In this document: positions 43,531-52,105 of the stretch, piece by piece
Layout: every line of letters begins with the position of its first letter
How positions within the stretch are numbered: position 1 is the stretch's first letter
DNA from: Clostridium merdae
Lineage (GTDB): Bacteria; Bacillota; Clostridia; Oscillospirales; Acutalibacteraceae
Assembly: GCF_900176635.1 (NCBI RefSeq)
Contig: NZ_FXLN01000004.1
Location: 62,001 to 126,000, forward strand
Direction of reading: 5' to 3'
Length of the DNA: 64,000 bases
Translations under genes and position numbers: made by a program
The notes under the pieces: model-generated
The model's input: only the letters and a program-made list of their open reading frames with translations
Told to the model about the DNA's origin: nothing
Databases searched by the model: none

Positions 43531-43582
43531 TTGACATTTTTCGATTTGGTGCATATACTGTAACATATCGAACAAATTCGAT
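43531..43582 (+). promoter_or_regulatory. ars promoter and ArsR operator
   Basis: TTGACA (43531-43536), a 17-base spacer and TATACT (43554-43559). ATCGAA-CAAA-TTCGAT (43567-43582) is an inverted repeat just after the transcript start, a typical ArsR operator; a half site TTCGATTT lies in the spacer. From 43271 to 43530 is the leader of the divergent giant gene, with no further feature seen. Confidence 0.9.
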
Positions 43583-43595
43583 TTGAGGTGTTGTT

Positions 43596-43922
43596 ATGGA
43601 TTACTATTCGGAAAATATAAAGGTTTTTAAGGCACTGGGAGACCCCAAACGAGCAATGATTGTAGATATGCTTTCTTGTGGAGAACTATGTGCCTGTGAA
43701 ATTTTAAAGAAGTTTGAAATGTCTCAATCTACCTTGTCACATCACATGAAGCTTTTGTGCGAATGTGGAATCGTCAAAGGCAGAGGGGAAGGGAAATGGA
43801 CGTACTACTCTCTGAATACAGATGTGATTCAGCAAACCAAGCAATTCTTTTGCCATATTACTTCAGATACCGAGAATTGCATTTGTAAGCAAAATAAAGA
43901 ATGCTGTGATTATTGTGAATGA
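43596..43922 (+). CDS. arsR: ArsR-family arsenical repressor
   Basis: 108 residues. Winged helix with FKALGDPKRAMIVDMLSCGELCACEILKKFEMSQSTLSHHMKLL. The ELCACE cysteines are the ELCVC-type As(III)-binding site in the alpha-3 helix of classical ArsR. A cysteine-rich C-terminus (CICKQNKECCDYC) may add thiol ligands and is unusual in its density. First gene of arsR-arsD-arsA; GAGGTG precedes the ATG. It should repress its own promoter at 43531-43582 until As(III) binds. Confidence 0.95.
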   Translation: MDYYSENIKVFKALGDPKRAMIVDMLSCGELCACEILKKFEMSQSTLSHHMKLLCECGIVKGRGEGKWTYYSLNTDVIQQTKQFFCHITSDTENCICKQNKECCDYCE

Positions 43923-43987
43923 CAATTGCAAGAGCAGCGTGCCAAATGATAGAAACAGGTTTTGTTATTGAGAATAGGAGATTGGAT

Positions 43988-44380
43988 ATGAAGAAAATGA
44001 AGATTTTTGAGCCTGCGATGTGCTGTTCTACCGGTTTGTGCGGTGTTGGAGTTGACCCGGAATTACTGCGAATCTCCACTGCGCTAAATACACTGAATAA
44101 GCATGGTATACAGGTCGAGCGCTATAATCTAAACAGCGCGCCCATGGAGTTTGTTACTGACGAAACCATTAACGCGTTTATTAATGCTAAGGGAGTGGAA
44201 GGCTTACCCGCTATTGTAGTTGACGGTGATATTGTTATTACCGGCCGTTACCCAACCAATGAAGAATTTACGAAGCTTTTGGAGCTACCGGAAAGCATCT
44301 TTAGGAAAACGAGCGAGACTACCAAAGTGAAAATAACAAAGAAGAAGTCTGGCTCCTGCCATTGTAAAGGAGGGTGCTGA
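43988..44380 (+). CDS. arsD: Arsenical metallochaperone ArsD
   Basis: 130 residues from ATG 43988 (AGGAG upstream; the longer frame has no site). The start MKKMKIFEPAMCCSTGLCGVGVDPEL places Cys12, Cys13 and Cys18 exactly as in characterised ArsD, where they hand As(III) to ArsA. A thioredoxin-like fold follows, with FINAKGVEGLPAIVVDGDIVITGRYPT. The C-terminal CHCKGGC may be an extra thiol site. Its stop overlaps the arsA start (TGATG), so translation is coupled. Confidence 0.96.
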   Translation: MKKMKIFEPAMCCSTGLCGVGVDPELLRISTALNTLNKHGIQVERYNLNSAPMEFVTDETINAFINAKGVEGLPAIVVDGDIVITGRYPTNEEFTKLLELPESIFRKTSETTKVKITKKKSGSCHCKGGC

Positions 44381-46116
44381 TGGAGCTTTTTCAGCCTTTG
44401 AAGACCATGCTGACCAAGTACCTGTTTTTTACTGGCAAGGGTGGTGTAGGAAAAACCAGTATTGCATGCGCCACGGCGGTGTCGCTTGCTGACAATGGAA
44501 AGCGAGTACTGCTGATTAGTACCGACCCGGCTTCCAACCTGCAAGATGTTTTTTCTTTGGAGCTTTCAAACAAGGGAACACCCATTGCTGAAGTACCTAA
44601 TCTTGTTGTTGCGAATCTTGACCCCATACAGGCCGCCGCAGAATACCGCGAAAGTGTGATTGCACCCTATCGGGGGAAACTACCCGAAGCGGTCATTTCC
44701 AGTATGGAGGAGCAGCTTTCTGGCTCCTGTACAGTTGAGATCGCGGCGTTTAATGAATTTTCTGGTTTTATTACGGATAGAAAAGTACAGCAGGAATACG
44801 ACTACATTATTTTCGACACAGCCCCTACCGGTCATACACTGCGGATGCTTCAGTTGCCATCTGCATGGAGTGATTTTATAAGCGAAAGCACGCACGGAGC
44901 CTCCTGTCTTGGCCAGCTTTCTGGGTTAGACAGCAAAAAAGCAATCTATAAGCAGGCGGTGGAAACGCTGGCGGACGTGAATTTAACGACCCTCATTCTT
45001 GTCTCACGGCCAGAAACAGCGCCAATGAAAGAAGCAGAACGCGCATCCGGTGAGCTATCTGCAATAGGTGTTCACAATCAAATCCTGGTTATTAACGGTG
45101 TTCTAACCGAATACGATGATGAAGTTTCTCTTCGCTTATTCCAGAAACAACAGGCCGCTCTTGCTGCAATGCCCCCCAAATTACGTTTGCTTTCAATTTA
45201 CGGTGTGCCATTGCGCGCCTATCAGGTATCTGGCATTGCAAATGTGCGCGCCCTACTCCATACAGACCATATGACATGTTCCGAAGAAACGTTGCGCGCG
45301 GCTCATATTCCTTCTCTTCATACCGTAATTGACGAGCTGGCAGCACAAGACAGGCGAGTCATTTTTACAATGGGTAAGGGGGGCGTGGGCAAAACCACTG
45401 TTGCCGCAGCCATTGCGATGGGGCTTGCAAAGAGAGGGAAGAGTGTTCACCTAACCACAACAGACCCAGCCGCTCACCTTAAATTTGTTCTGGATGATTC
45501 AAGCGGCATTACAATGAGCCATATTGATGAATGTGCCGAGCTGGAAAAGTACCAGGCGGAGGTGCTTTCTAAGGCTAGATGCACAGGCATGAGTGAAGAG
45601 GACATAGCCTATGTAGAAGAGGATTTGCGTTCCCCCTGCACACAGGAAATCGCCGTGTTCCGTGCTTTTGCAGAAGTAGTGGAAAAGGCCAAAGAGCAGG
45701 TGGTGGTTGTTGATACCGCACCCACAGGTCATACGTTGTTATTGCTCGAATCCACGCAAAGCTATCATCACGAGATTCAACGCACGAAGGGGGAAATCCC
45801 TGAATCGGTAAAAAATTTGCTGCCACGCTTAAAATCGAAAGAAACTGAGGTAATTATTGTAACTTTACCGGAAGCCACTCCTTTTTTTGAGGCTTTGCGT
45901 TTGGAGGAGGATTTAAAGCGTGCCGGTATTGCTACGAAATGGTGGGTTGTCAATCAGTCTCTTTATGGTACCCATACAACCAATCCCATCCTAAAGGCAA
46001 AAGCCAGCAATGAGGTGGAATGGATTAACCGAATAAGCGAACATGCGGGAGGGAGTTTTGCGCAGATAAAATGGAGCGGAGACGAACTAAAAGGTGATTG
46101 TTTGCTCTTGCTTTAA
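44380..46116 (+). CDS. arsA: Arsenical pump-driving ATPase ArsA
   Basis: 578 residues, two homologous halves. Half 1 has the P-loop GKGGVGKTS (about 19-27), half 2 GKGGVGKTT (about 332-340); each has the switch DTAPTGHT. The three As/Sb-ligand cysteines appear in context: SGSCTVEIAAF, GASCLGQL and SPCTQEIAVF. ArsA energises the ArsB arsenite channel by ATP hydrolysis. AAAGGAGG lies upstream; ATG 44380 is preferred over GTG 44374, which is too close to that site. No arsB or acr3 gene follows in the window: a terminator and an unrelated GNAT gene come next. Confidence 0.96.
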   Translation: MELFQPLKTMLTKYLFFTGKGGVGKTSIACATAVSLADNGKRVLLISTDPASNLQDVFSLELSNKGTPIAEVPNLVVANLDPIQAAAEYRESVIAPYRGKLPEAVISSMEEQLSGSCTVEIAAFNEFSGFITDRKVQQEYDYIIFDTAPTGHTLRMLQLPSAWSDFISESTHGASCLGQLSGLDSKKAIYKQAVETLADVNLTTLILVSRPETAPMKEAERASGELSAIGVHNQILVINGVLTEYDDEVSLRLFQKQQAALAAMPPKLRLLSIYGVPLRAYQVSGIANVRALLHTDHMTCSEETLRAAHIPSLHTVIDELAAQDRRVIFTMGKGGVGKTTVAAAIAMGLAKRGKSVHLTTTDPAAHLKFVLDDSSGITMSHIDECAELEKYQAEVLSKARCTGMSEEDIAYVEEDLRSPCTQEIAVFRAFAEVVEKAKEQVVVVDTAPTGHTLLLLESTQSYHHEIQRTKGEIPESVKNLLPRLKSKETEVIIVTLPEATPFFEALRLEEDLKRAGIATKWWVVNQSLYGTHTTNPILKAKASNEVEWINRISEHAGGSFAQIKWSGDELKGDCLLLL

Positions 46117-46200
46117 AGTTTCGTATGTTATAATTCGCCGCGCAGATGTTTTAATTGAGCTCATTTTTAATTAAAGTGCAATTTGTCTTCTAAAACAGCA

Positions 46201-46235
46201 AAGGGATTCCCTGTCTACAACAGGGAGTCCCTTTT
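46201..46235 (+). terminator. Terminator of the ars operon
   Basis: AAGGGATTCCCTGT and ACAGGGAGTCCCTT form a long stem with one mismatch, followed by TTATCG. Confidence 0.85.
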
Positions 46236-46377
46236 ATCGTTAGAGCGGAGTTTTGGTGCTGCAAAAACTAGTAAAATAGAGCAATGGAAGATATAGACCA
46301 ATTGCATTTCATTAATATGCAATTCATATCCCGTAATTATAATCAATGGGAAAAGATGTAATTGAGGTGAAAAGTAG

Positions 46378-46923
46378 ATGGGAAATATATTAAACAAGAA
46401 AATTACACTGGTACCGATTGGTGAGAGTGACCGTGAAAAATTCATCAAAGATTTGCAGGATGCTTTCACCGTTGCCGTTGTCGAGGAATTCGGTGAGGCC
46501 ACACAAGAGGTGATTCCCCAAACGGATATTGAGGAGTCGATGGATGCCAAGGGGGCAGAGACCTACCACATTTTATTGGACGGTTCTATTGTGGGTGGAA
46601 CGGTACTTGTGATTGACCCGAAAACCCGCCGCAATTCTTTGGACCTATTGTTTATCAGAGCAAATGAGCATAGTCGTGACCATAGCAAGGGGATTGGTCT
46701 TTCCGCATGGAAAGCGATTGAACAACTGCACCCAGAAACAGAGGTTTGGGAAACACATACACCATACTTTGAAAAAAGGAACATACACTTTTATATCAAT
46801 AAATGTGGTTTTCATATTGTTGAATTTTATAACCCACATCATCTTGACCTTCATATACCCGCCGCTAATTTTGAGAGCAGCGAGTATTTTTTCCGTTTTG
46901 AAAAGGTAATGAAGAGAACGTAA
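46378..46923 (+). CDS. GNAT-family acetyltransferase
   Basis: 181 residues with KKITLVPIGESDREKFIKDLQDAF at the start, YHILLDGSIVGGTVLVID as the central strands and LLFIRANEHSRDHSKGIGLSAWKAIEQLHP as the acetyl-CoA region, in which SKGIGLSAW replaces the usual R/Q-x-x-G-x-G/A loop. It ends with FYINKCGFHIVEFYN, the family's C-terminal 'y.k.GF' strand. The substrate is unknown. GAGGTG lies ahead of the ATG. It has its own terminator at 46975-47009 and stands between the ars operon and membrane-protein genes. Confidence 0.85.
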   Translation: MGNILNKKITLVPIGESDREKFIKDLQDAFTVAVVEEFGEATQEVIPQTDIEESMDAKGAETYHILLDGSIVGGTVLVIDPKTRRNSLDLLFIRANEHSRDHSKGIGLSAWKAIEQLHPETEVWETHTPYFEKRNIHFYINKCGFHIVEFYNPHHLDLHIPAANFESSEYFFRFEKVMKRT

Positions 46924-46974
46924 ACTGAAATTCAATTCAAAAAGATTCTATTAAAATAAGCAATAAGCTATCAT

Positions 46975-47009
46975 AAAAAGAGATTCTCAAATTAGAGAAT
47001 CTCTTTTTT
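46975..47009. terminator. Two-way terminator between GNAT and DUF998 genes
   Basis: AAAAAGAGATTCTC and GAGAATCTCTTTTT mirror each other around 6 bases. Confidence 0.9.
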
Positions 47010-47015
47010 GTTATC

Positions 47016-47660
47016 TTAGAAGTTAGAAGATGGAGTAAAATGCGTTTGCCTTTTCACATAAAAATAAGAGAGCAAAAAGGTAAAGGTTAAAAAGGAATAG
47101 GCACTCACTCTTTGAATTAGCCCTAGTACATTCCAGTGCAGCGCAATTGCCGTTAAATGAAACAGATTCGATAGTAAAAAAATGATTGCAACTGTAAATG
47201 TCATTTTCCCAAGCGAAAGTATTCTTTCCTTTTTCCAATACCCAAACGCCAAAAGAAAAAGGGATAGATTTGTTAGGATAATAATTGATAAAATCAAAAG
47301 CAGGTGCAAAATATTCTGTGGATTAATCGAAGACTCCATCGTCATAGGAAATACGCCGAATGTAAAAATAGAGACGCAAGCGACGAGAAACAACAAAACA
47401 AACCCGATTTTTGTGTACAAACTGTATTCTTTAAAGGCTTTATAACAAAGAGTAGCAGAAAAAACGAGAAAACAGAATTGATATAGCTGAATTAGAGTGC
47501 GAAGAAAGCCAGAGTGAGGGGTTCCATCCGCAGTTAATACACTAATATAAGAGGTAATGGGGTTATACCCCTTTATTAAAATGCATCCCAGAAAATCATG
47601 TAAAACAAAAAACAGCACATCCAGCATGCCAAGAAAAATGAATTTGTTTTGTAGCTTCAT
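47016..47660 (-). CDS. DUF998-like integral membrane protein
   Basis: 214 residues from ATG 47660 (TTGGAG upstream). About six membrane helices: LGMLDVLFFVLHDFLGCILI first, then the loop NPITSYISVLTADGTPHSGFLRTLIQLYQ, which matches the 'p.y..y..is.lsa.gap' region of DUF998 proteins, then four further helices and a short cytoplasmic tail. Function of the family is unknown. It is divergent from the DUF2238-like gene at 47790 with a 129-base gap. Confidence 0.75.
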   Translation of the reverse strand: MKLQNKFIFLGMLDVLFFVLHDFLGCILIKGYNPITSYISVLTADGTPHSGFLRTLIQLYQFCFLVFSATLCYKAFKEYSLYTKIGFVLLFLVACVSIFTFGVFPMTMESSINPQNILHLLLILSIIILTNLSLFLLAFGYWKKERILSLGKMTFTVAIIFLLSNLFHLTAIALHWNVLGLIQRVSAYSFLTFTFLLSYFYVKRQTHFTPSSNF

Positions 47661-47789
47661 AGAAAGGCTCCAATCTTTATTGTGATGAGTGAAAGCAAAT
47701 GAAGAAACTCTGTGTTCGCCTTTAATTAAAAGGATATTCTTTTTAAATAAGAGGAACAATATTTATAAATAGAAAATAAGGAGTAAAAA

Positions 47790-48350
47790 ATGATTGAAAC
47801 CTTTTTGCTTATATGTACCGTTCTTTTTGTGTTAGCAGAGTTATTTACAATTTATGATGCTGCAAAAAACAAAAAGTATGCTCGAATAATACAAAATGTA
47901 ATATTAATTGGAATAGCCATATTCCTTATTGTATTTAATCAAAAATTTCAGTATTCAATTTATCCTTTTATTCTTATATTTTTTATGATTACTTTAATTG
48001 GTCATACCGTATTTGGGCAAAGCCTGAATTTTTACCATAGGAGTAAAATTTTTGACCGCTATCTCCATTGCTTTGGTGCTTTTACATTTTCTCTGCTTTT
48101 TTACTCCATATTGCAAAATATATGGGGGCCTATTGAAGGCGGAAAAGGATACATGGCTTTGCTAATAGCTGCTATTGGCATTACACTTGGAACGTTATTT
48201 GAAATATTAGAGTTTATCATTGATACGGCTTCGAAAAGCCCTAAACCTTTAAAGCACCAGCATGGTTTAGCAGATACAGATATGGACTTAATTAGCAACA
48301 CACTGGGGGCAATATTAGCAGGTATATTATCCATTTATCTTTTTATTTAA
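47790..48350 (+). CDS. DUF2238/YjdF-like integral membrane protein
   Basis: 186 residues with about five or six membrane helices. The late segment QHGLADTDMDLISNTLGAILAGILS is the conserved DUF2238 signature (DT..Dmi.n..Ga), and GITLGTLFEILEFIID is the preceding family helix with an acidic face. Function unknown. AAGGAG precedes the ATG by 6 bases. A hairpin at 48377-48403 follows. Confidence 0.82.
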   Translation: MIETFLLICTVLFVLAELFTIYDAAKNKKYARIIQNVILIGIAIFLIVFNQKFQYSIYPFILIFFMITLIGHTVFGQSLNFYHRSKIFDRYLHCFGAFTFSLLFYSILQNIWGPIEGGKGYMALLIAAIGITLGTLFEILEFIIDTASKSPKPLKHQHGLADTDMDLISNTLGAILAGILSIYLFI

Positions 48351-48376
48351 CTCGAATATTATCTAGTCACAAAAGA

Positions 48377-48403
48377 AAGGGTCACGAAAATTTCGTAACC
48401 CTT
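48377..48403 (+). terminator. Hairpin terminator after the DUF2238 gene
   Basis: AAGGGTCACGAAA and TTTCGTAACCCTT pair with one mismatch; the downstream tail is only moderately T-rich. Confidence 0.65.
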
Positions 48404-48519
48404 ACTTATTTTAGAATGTTTTTGCGGAATCACATTGACAATTTATGAATTTTATGTTAATAATAAAATAGTTTATACACATTAGTAGCGTAATGTGTAT
48501 CGGGTAAGCACCGCTTTAC

Positions 48520-48765
48520 TTAGGGAAGTTGTTCCAGTATGAAATTCATTATTGGAGCAACTTCTTCTTTTTTTCCTGCAATAATAGCAGCAACAATCAA
48601 AATAAGAAGTAATATCTCTAGAAATTTTAAAATAGATTTAAAATGGAATGAGGGTAAATAGTATTGTACTGTTTTTGTTTCACGAATTTTTTCTTTGTCC
48701 TTGGTAAAAACGGTATCATGAATTTTTTTACAGACTACGATTGGGTGTGTAGCTGACTTCATCAT
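48520..48765 (-). CDS. Small single-pass membrane protein, unknown
   Basis: 81 residues: a soluble, charged N-terminus (VFTKDKEKIRETKTVQYYLPSF), one membrane helix (ILKFLEILLLILIVAAIIAG) and a short tail after KKEEV. AAAGGAG lies 7 bases ahead of the first of two adjacent ATGs. I do not recognise the family. Good ribosome site and a typical helix make it likely real. Confidence 0.62.
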   Translation of the reverse strand: MMKSATHPIVVCKKIHDTVFTKDKEKIRETKTVQYYLPSFHFKSILKFLEILLLILIVAAIIAGKKEEVAPIMNFILEQLP

Positions 48766-48779
48766 GATGAGTCTCCTTT

Positions 48780-49200
48780 CTATGAGGTAGATGTGATGGA
48801 TGGTCGACTTAAATAGTCCATGTTTTTTCCCTCCCTTCGTCTATAATTATAAAAATGACCAGTTCCTTTGTAATTGGAGTAATCTGGTCATAATTAGCCC
48901 TCCATACAGAACCAACATTCGGCTGCCAATACGGAGAATTATTCTGTTTTCAGGCTAACGGCAATATCGAGATAGATGCCAAAAGTCTCAGGCTTGGCTG
49001 TTTCTAACAATTCAAAACTAGTAATTACGCCTTAAGAATAGAATTTTTTTAGTGTTATGTCAACATGTAATCTGTCGAGTTTTGTGGACATTGATAAAAT
49101 ATATTTTTAAAAACATGAATTGACATTTTATGACATAGGTGGTTTTGTTATTCTCAGAAAATAGATCCGTTATTATGAGGAGCTTACCATAATAATGTGG
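48780..49200. other. Gene-free region with a possible structured element
   Basis: No open frame of note. ATGACCAG and CTGGTCAT form an inverted repeat at about 48863-48892. The word CGGCTGCCAATAC (about 48929) followed 25 bases later by CAGGCTAAC resembles a stretch at 50112-50145. Neither matches an RNA family I know. Confidence 0.35.
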
Positions 49201-49204
49201 AATG

Positions 49205-49245
49205 AAGAAAGCAGGGTGTTTGTTTTTTAAACATCCTGCTTTCTT
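49205..49245. terminator. Two-way terminator, also for the gene at 49266
   Basis: AAGAAAGCAGG, a further G-U pair and TGTTT are mirrored by AAACATCCTGCTTTCTT around a T-rich loop, 20 bases past the minus-strand stop. Confidence 0.82.
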
Positions 49246-49265
49246 TCTTGTTATATATTTACACC

Positions 49266-49952
49266 TTACTTATTTTGGCATAGTTTCTCTAGGTACTCAA
49301 AATCATCTTTATTGTTTTCCGTTTCCCATTTGGGTCGTTCCTGCTCCAAAAGAGATTGTGCCTTTTTCAGATTCCCTTCCGCAAGCTCTTTGAATATTTG
49401 CAAAATCAATAAGAGTGCGCCCCAGTTCGAATGAGTACGAATTTTGTCAAACTCAGCTTGATGCTCTATCATTCGTTTTATTGCTTTATTGTTTTCTTTT
49501 AAATGAAAATGGACGTAAGCATAATCAGCCCAGTAAAGCGTGCGATTTGTTCCTCTTAATTTTTGGGGGTTAATCAAGGAGAGTAGCTCTTTTGCTTTCA
49601 GAAAATCTCTCTTTTCACAATAAGCGGCACTTAGACTTAATTGCAATACGCTGCGCATCTGCGGTGATATTTTATCCTCCATTAACTCGTTTATCTCTGC
49701 AATATAACGATCTGCATCATGCTCTTCTAAAAGAATTGAATGCAGCGAGGCAAGTTTTAAATTAAATGCACGGAACCACAAAAGGTTCAATATAGTAGCA
49801 GAAATTGCGACAAAGCACAAGAATACGATAATAGAGAACTTTTTTACTTCATCGCTCGGTTCGAACGCAGCTAAGCCAACACCAAAAAGAAAGGAAGTTA
49901 CGATTAAAATAACCCAAAAGATAACTCGTATTTTATTTCTGTTTTTTAACAT
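49266..49952 (-). CDS. Membrane-anchored protein with TPR-like repeats
   Basis: 228 residues. Two N-terminal membrane helices (IRVIFWVILIVTSFLFGVGLAAF and FSIIVFLCFVAISATILNLLWF) are followed by about 150 soluble residues with tetratricopeptide-like helix pairs: LQLSLSAAYCEKRDFLKAKELLSLI, YVHFHLKENNKAIKRMIEH and EGNLKKAQSLLEQERPKWE. The spacing suits TPR motifs, which mediate protein contacts. No enzyme motif. GGGAG precedes the ATG. Single gene with its own terminator; partner unknown. Confidence 0.68.
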   Translation of the reverse strand: MLKNRNKIRVIFWVILIVTSFLFGVGLAAFEPSDEVKKFSIIVFLCFVAISATILNLLWFRAFNLKLASLHSILLEEHDADRYIAEINELMEDKISPQMRSVLQLSLSAAYCEKRDFLKAKELLSLINPQKLRGTNRTLYWADYAYVHFHLKENNKAIKRMIEHQAEFDKIRTHSNWGALLLILQIFKELAEGNLKKAQSLLEQERPKWETENNKDDFEYLEKLCQNK

Positions 49953-50326
49953 AATTGAACTCCCTTCGCTAAATTAGCTTTATCATACCATATCCGATTA
50001 TAAAATCAAGGTGTGGCTTTGAAAGATGTTTTTGACCAAATGGAGCATCAGGCAACGTTTTAGAGTAGATTTGTCGGCTTGGAATTCGCTACAATAAAAG
50101 GCACGGAGAGCAATCGGTTGCCAATGCCGTGAAATCGCGCAGGCTGGTTAGCTGTATCTAACTTCAAGAAGAACTGTTTGGAGTCAAATCGTAAATTAGG
50201 CTTAGTAACAGCTTAAATCGTTTGAAAAACACAGCTTGTGTTTCATTGGGGTAATCGTTATAAGACTTATACACCAGTCCTATTTAAAAAGCTCTTGTGA
50301 ACTGCTTATTTAAGGAGGAAAACAAT
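49953..50326. other. Long leader before the ABC exporter genes
   Basis: No gene. CACGG and CCGTG enclose a stretch with CGGTTGCCAATG (about 50101-50131), and GTTAGC...TCTAAC forms a small hairpin at about 50147-50162. The layout could be a structured 5' leader, but I do not recognise a known riboswitch. Confidence 0.35.
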
Positions 50327-52105
50327 TTGCAAAAACAATCCAATCTTTCAAGGCTACTTGGCTATGCTGGTAAATTCCGGTATTTAACCATCTCGTCTTG
50401 GCTTTTATCTGCACTTAGTGCACTGGTAGCATTGGTGCCATTTATCTACATTTGGCTGATTATTAAAGAAGTGCTGGAGGTTGCACCGGATTTTTCATCT
50501 GCTCAGAACCTTGCGCATTACGGGTGGATGGCAGTACTGTTCGCCACACTGTCACTTTTTGTTTATTTTGCGGCATTAATGAGCTCACACTTAGCAGCAT
50601 TTCGAATTGCGGCCAATATACGCATACAGCTTATGAACCATATAGTAACGCTTCCGCTAGGGTTTATGGATGAGTTTGGAAGCGGCAAGATGAGAAAGAT
50701 TATTAATGATTCAACTGCAGCTACGGAGACCTACCTTGCGCACCAGCTACCAGATAAAGCAGGCGCGCTGGCTACTCCAGTTGGGCTGCTTGGGCTTCTT
50801 TTCTTTTTTGACTGGCGCCTTGGGTTATTAAGCATTTTACCGGTACTCATTGCGTTTTTAATTATGATGCGTATGACTGGTGCAAAAATGCAGCACAGAA
50901 TAAAGGAATATCAGGGTTCTCTAGAAGATATGTCGAACGAGGCAGTGGAATATGTGCGTGGAGTTCCAGTGGTAAAAACCTTTGGACAAACGGTATTTTC
51001 TTTTAAGCGCTTTAAAGATGCGATAGACAACTATAAAAAATGGGTTGTTACCTATACCAAAGAACTGCGCATGACCATGATGGCATATACCACCGCTATT
51101 AACGGTGTATTTGTGTTTTTAATTGGTGCAGGCCTATACTTCACACAAGGTGGAGTAACGAGTGCGTTTCTAATTAACCTCATTTTTTATATTATTATTA
51201 CACCGGTTATTTCCATTACATTAACAAAGATTATGTTTCTAAGTGAGAACGGGATGATAGTTAACGATGCACTGGAGCGGATTGACAGCGTACTAAAGAT
51301 AGAGCCGCTCAAAGAGGCAGAAAAACCAGTTCACCCAAAGGATTCCTCTGTAGAACTGAAAAATGTTCGTTTTAGCTACGATGGCAAAAATCAGGCGGTT
51401 AACGGTGTCTCTTTCAAAATAGAGAAAGGGAGAACCGTTGCGCTGGTTGGCCCCTCGGGCGGAGGAAAATCAACCCTTGCGGCACTCATTGCTCGCTATT
51501 TTGACGTGGACGCCGGCTGTATTCTAATTGGTGGTGTCGATATTCGCAGCATCTCAAAGGCAGAGCTGATGCAAACCGTGTCGTTTGTATTTCAGGATAG
51601 CCGGATTTTAAAGGCTTCTATTTTAGATAATGTACGCCTTGCAAAGCCCAACGCCAGCAAAGAAGAAGTTCTAAAAGCGCTCAAGGCGGCACAATGTATG
51701 GATATTATTGAGAAGATGCCAAACGGGCTGGATACCATTGTTGGTACAAAAGGCGTGTTTCTCTCTGGTGGTGAGCAGCAGCGCATTGCCATTGCGCGCG
51801 TGATGCTCAAAGATTCACCGATTGTTATTTTGGATGAAGCGACCGCATTTGCAGACCCGGATAATGAAAGCCGAGTACAGGCAGCATTCTCCGAGCTTTC
51901 CAAACAGAAAACAGTGGTAATGATTGCCCACCGCCTCACCACAGTTGTAGATGCAGATGAGATTTTTGTATTAAAGGATGGCAAGATTCTGCAAAGTGGT
52001 ACACACCAGCAGCTTTTAGAAGAAGGCGGCTTATACACAGAAATGTGGAGCAACTACCAAACCTCCGTAAAATGGAAGGTCGCGAAGGAGGCTGTAACAT
52101 GCTAA
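50327..52105 (+). CDS. ABC exporter half-transporter (permease-ATPase), subunit 1
   Basis: About 592 residues: six membrane helices (about 20-310), then the ATPase. Walker A is GPSGGGKST, the Q-loop FVFQDS, the signature LSGGEQQRIAIARVML, and Walker B IVILDEATAFADPDNES. The D-loop reads FAD instead of SLD, a variant I associate with siderophore/iron-related exporters and importers such as the YbtPQ/IrtAB group; that link is tentative. The H-loop is MIAHRL. The start is TTG 50327 with AAGGAGG 8 bases upstream; the GTG at 50297 has no such site. It overlaps the next gene by 7 bases, so the two form a heterodimer. Confidence 0.92.
   Translation: MQKQSNLSRLLGYAGKFRYLTISSWLLSALSALVALVPFIYIWLIIKEVLEVAPDFSSAQNLAHYGWMAVLFATLSLFVYFAALMSSHLAAFRIAANIRIQLMNHIVTLPLGFMDEFGSGKMRKIINDSTAATETYLAHQLPDKAGALATPVGLLGLLFFFDWRLGLLSILPVLIAFLIMMRMTGAKMQHRIKEYQGSLEDMSNEAVEYVRGVPVVKTFGQTVFSFKRFKDAIDNYKKWVVTYTKELRMTMMAYTTAINGVFVFLIGAGLYFTQGGVTSAFLINLIFYIIITPVISITLTKIMFLSENGMIVNDALERIDSVLKIEPLKEAEKPVHPKDSSVELKNVRFSYDGKNQAVNGVSFKIEKGRTVALVGPSGGGKSTLAALIARYFDVDAGCILIGGVDIRSISKAELMQTVSFVFQDSRILKASILDNVRLAKPNASKEEVLKALKAAQCMDIIEKMPNGLDTIVGTKGVFLSGGEQQRIAIARVMLKDSPIVILDEATAFADPDNESRVQAAFSELSKQKTVVMIAHRLTTVVDADEIFVLKDGKILQSGTHQQLLEEGGLYTEMWSNYQTSVKWKVAKEAVTC

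Noticed and set aside
44380..46116. Duplicate P-loops as a sign of a gene fusion artefact
   Set aside because: ArsA normally has two homologous halves, each with a P-loop.
49953..50326. A known riboswitch in the ABC exporter leader
   Set aside because: I compared it with the cobalamin, SAM, c-di-GMP, THF, fluoride, ZTP and Mn classes from memory and found no matching core.
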